Positions 5,316-6,728 of a stretch of 6,728 nucleotides of DNA are shown here, in pieces; the stretch's first letter is position 1; every line of letters starts with the position of its first letter. A model generated the notes under the pieces. It was not told the DNA's origin. It saw nothing but the letters and a program-made list of their open reading frames with translations, and made no database searches. Position numbers and translations under genes: made by a program. The DNA comes from Sandaracinaceae bacterium (GTDB lineage: Bacteria; Myxococcota_A; Polyangia; Polyangiales; Houyiibacteriaceae): positions 1-6,728 of the forward strand of contig JAAZAH010000034.1 of NCBI GenBank assembly GCA_012514415.1, in the 5' to 3' direction.

Positions 5316-6098
5316 ATGGCATCTCGTGCTCGTGTGATCGCGCTCGGCGAAACTGACGTTGGAAAGAAGCGATCGGTCAATGAGGACAGCTTCATGATCC
5401 TCGACGATCACCTTCTTTACGTCGTCGCCGATGGCATGGGCGGTCATGCCTCAGGCGAAGTCGCCAGCCGAATGGCGATTGAGACGCTCCGCGATTTTTT
5501 CGCAGCCACCGCCGACGATCCCGAAGCCACGTGGCCCTACAAAATGGATCAAAGCCGCGGCTACGAGGAGAACCGGCTGATCACGAGTATCAAGCTCGCT
5601 AACCTTCGCATCTTCGAGGCCGCTCAGCGCGATCCTGCGCTCCACGGGATGGGGACGACCGTCGTCAGCATCCTGGTGATTGACGAAGGCGTCCTCATCG
5701 CACACGTCGGCGACTCCCGGGTCTATCGTTTCCGAAACAACCACCTCGACCTTCTCACCGAGGACCATTCCCTCGTCAACGACTACATCAAGATGGGTCG
5801 GCTCTCTTCGCCCGAAGAGATCGAAAACTTTCCGCATAAAAACATCATCCTTCGCGCCCTCGGCATGAAGGAGACCGTCCTCGTCGATACCTTCCTCGAT
5901 AAGCCCCAGCCCGGCGACATCTACGTGCTTTGCAGCGATGGGCTCGCAGGTCCCGCTTCCGATGACGAGATCCTCGAAGTCCTTCGGCAGCATTCCGACC
6001 TCAAGACGGCCACGCAAAAGCTCATCCAGAAGGCGAACGATAACGGGGGCCCCGACAACATCACCTGCATCCTCGCGAAGGTCATGGGCGTCGGCTGA
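5316..6098 (+). CDS. PP2C-type serine/threonine protein phosphatase (Stp1/PrpC-like)
   Basis: A 260-residue single-domain, metal-dependent phosphatase that removes phosphate from Ser/Thr residues, probably reversing Hanks-type kinases in the cytoplasm. All PP2C motifs are in order: RSVNEDSF (19-26), VADGMGGHASGE (37-48) with metal ligand Asp39, GMGTTVV (111-117), HVGDSRVYR (130-138), LTEDHSL (147-153), LCSDGL (205-210) with Asp208, and GGPDNIT (244-250) with Asp247. Length is normal for the bacterial Stp1 group (about 240-260), with no membrane anchor or sensor domain. The start is ATG with GAGGGA (5300-5305) 10 bases upstream. No kinase or FHA gene lies beside it in the window, so its partner is unknown. 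The gene is complete and converges with the nucleotidyltransferase, 99 bases away. Confidence 0.95.
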   Translation: MASRARVIALGETDVGKKRSVNEDSFMILDDHLLYVVADGMGGHASGEVASRMAIETLRDFFAATADDPEATWPYKMDQSRGYEENRLITSIKLANLRIFEAAQRDPALHGMGTTVVSILVIDEGVLIAHVGDSRVYRFRNNHLDLLTEDHSLVNDYIKMGRLSSPEEIENFPHKNIILRALGMKETVLVDTFLDKPQPGDIYVLCSDGLAGPASDDEILEVLRQHSDLKTATQKLIQKANDNGGPDNITCILAKVMGVG

Positions 6099-6197
6099 GT
6101 CGCTTGCGCGGCGGAGCGGCCGCACCCACCATCCCTCGCGTCGCGCGTAACGAACATGGCGCGCTCGCCGATCGTGCCGCCGGGTGACGGCCGCAGC

Positions 6198-6728
6198 CTA
6201 GTCTCCCTCGACGATCCGCCCCGAGGTCGTCAAGATGGCCGAGGTCAGCTCGCCGCCCTCCCACACGGACCCGGGCCAGACGATCGAATCGCTCACGACG
6301 GCGCCCGACCGAATCCGCGCGCCAGCCCCAATCCACGAGCGCCGCACGACGGCTCCCTCCTCGATCGTGGCTTGCGGATGGATCCTGGGCGCCCTCCCCT
6401 CCTCAAAATGCGCGCGATAGTAGCTCTGGACCGTCCCGAGATCGCGAAACGGCGCGTTATCGACATGCCCGTGAAGCCGCTCACCGCGCTCGAGCGCGGG
6501 GATGTAGGTATCACGAACGATACAGCCGCGTTCCGGGAGGAAGGCAAGCGCCCGCGCTGAGACAATCTGCGCGCCCGTAAACGAATGGGTTCGAGGCGCC
6601 TCTTCGCCCGCGTGAAGGATGCCTCGGATCCACCCCCCCCCATCCATCGTGATGCTCTCTGCGGCGCTCCCATCCGCCTCGCGAAGGAGAAGCGTCGCAA
6701 ACGCCCCCGAGCGCCGATGCGCTTCAAT
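6198..6728 (-). CDS. NDP-sugar pyrophosphorylase / sugar-1-phosphate nucleotidyltransferase, C-terminal 176 residues (5' end outside window)
   Basis: The frame is open from the window edge (IEAHRRSGAF) to TAG at 6198, so the ATG at 6647 is internal and not the start. The visible part holds the second half of the nucleotidyltransferase fold: HSFTGAQIVSARALAFLP (48-65 of the visible part), RDTYIPALERGERL (72-85) and FRDLGTVQSYYRAH (94-107), the last matching the usual W/F-x-D-(I/L)-G-T-P motif with Val for Pro. From about residue 114 come imperfect hexapeptide repeats of a left-handed beta-helix (RIHPQATIEEGAVV, SWIGAGARIRSGAVV, SIVWPGSVWEGGEL). Enzymes of this layout make GDP-mannose, dTDP-glucose or UDP-sugars for surface polysaccharides and protein glycosylation; the substrate cannot be told because the N-terminal GxGxRxxPLT loop is outside the window. 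A run of nine G (6641-6633, coding strand) encodes Gly-Gly-Gly. Confidence 0.9.
   Translation of the reverse strand: MEAHRRSGAFATLLLREADGSAAESITMDGGGWIRGILHAGEEAPRTHSFTGAQIVSARALAFLPERGCIVRDTYIPALERGERLHGHVDNAPFRDLGTVQSYYRAHFEEGRAPRIHPQATIEEGAVVRRSWIGAGARIRSGAVVSDSIVWPGSVWEGGELTSAILTTSGRIVEGD

Noticed and set aside
6105..6124. Bidirectional terminator between the convergent PP2C and nucleotidyltransferase genes
   Set aside because: Only a 5-bp GC stem (6108-6112 with 6119-6123) around a NotI-like palindrome, with no T-run on either strand.
5451..6125. 224-residue minus-strand frame
   Set aside because: Antisense shadow of the PP2C gene, whose motifs are complete.
1..6728. CRISPR array, insertion sequence, tRNA or rRNA
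   Set aside because: No direct repeat units with regular spacing, no transposase motifs and no tRNA-like fold were seen; any array must lie left of the window.

Overview
This is a GC-rich (roughly 60% by eye) chromosomal window with few and short intergenic gaps. Its gene set is a type I-G-like fused Cas4-Cas1, a stand-alone B12-binding mutase subunit, a family 4 uracil-DNA glycosylase with a long Ala/Pro/Ser insert, a Stp1-type PP2C phosphatase and a sugar nucleotidyltransferase. This mix fits a myxobacterium-like or other former deltaproteobacterial genome. That placement is inference; no marker gene in the window fixes the taxon.

Layout. The left part (1-4074) reads entirely on the minus strand. 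From right to left it holds a small hypothetical gene (4074-3754), a 410-residue hypothetical gene coupled to it (3747-2515), a cobalamin-binding domain protein (2376-1969), a cas4-cas1 fusion (1820-105) and the first part of cas2 (105-1). A divergent intergenic region (4075-4285) rich in inverted repeats follows. The plus strand then carries udg (4286-5218) and a PP2C phosphatase (5316-6098). The right edge holds the 3' part of a minus-strand sugar nucleotidyltransferase (6728-6198), convergent with the phosphatase.

The CRISPR part. cas4-cas1 and cas2 form a spacer-acquisition module with its own likely promoter at 1879-1906. A 10-bp perfect inverted repeat spans the promoter spacer and start region, and a second, nested palindrome covers the -10 box, as expected of an operator. 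No interference gene lies between this promoter and the unrelated B12 gene, so any effector genes or repeat array must lie left of base 1. The most unusual point is that cas2 has an in-frame TAG at codon 31, where related Cas2 proteins usually carry Gln. The Cas2-like frame resumes directly after it, so the adaptation module is either recently inactivated or hit by one base error.

The rest is ordinary cell physiology. It covers B12-dependent carbon-skeleton rearrangement, uracil removal from DNA, Ser/Thr dephosphorylation and nucleotide-sugar synthesis for surface polysaccharide, plus an unrecognised two-gene unit of hypothetical proteins.
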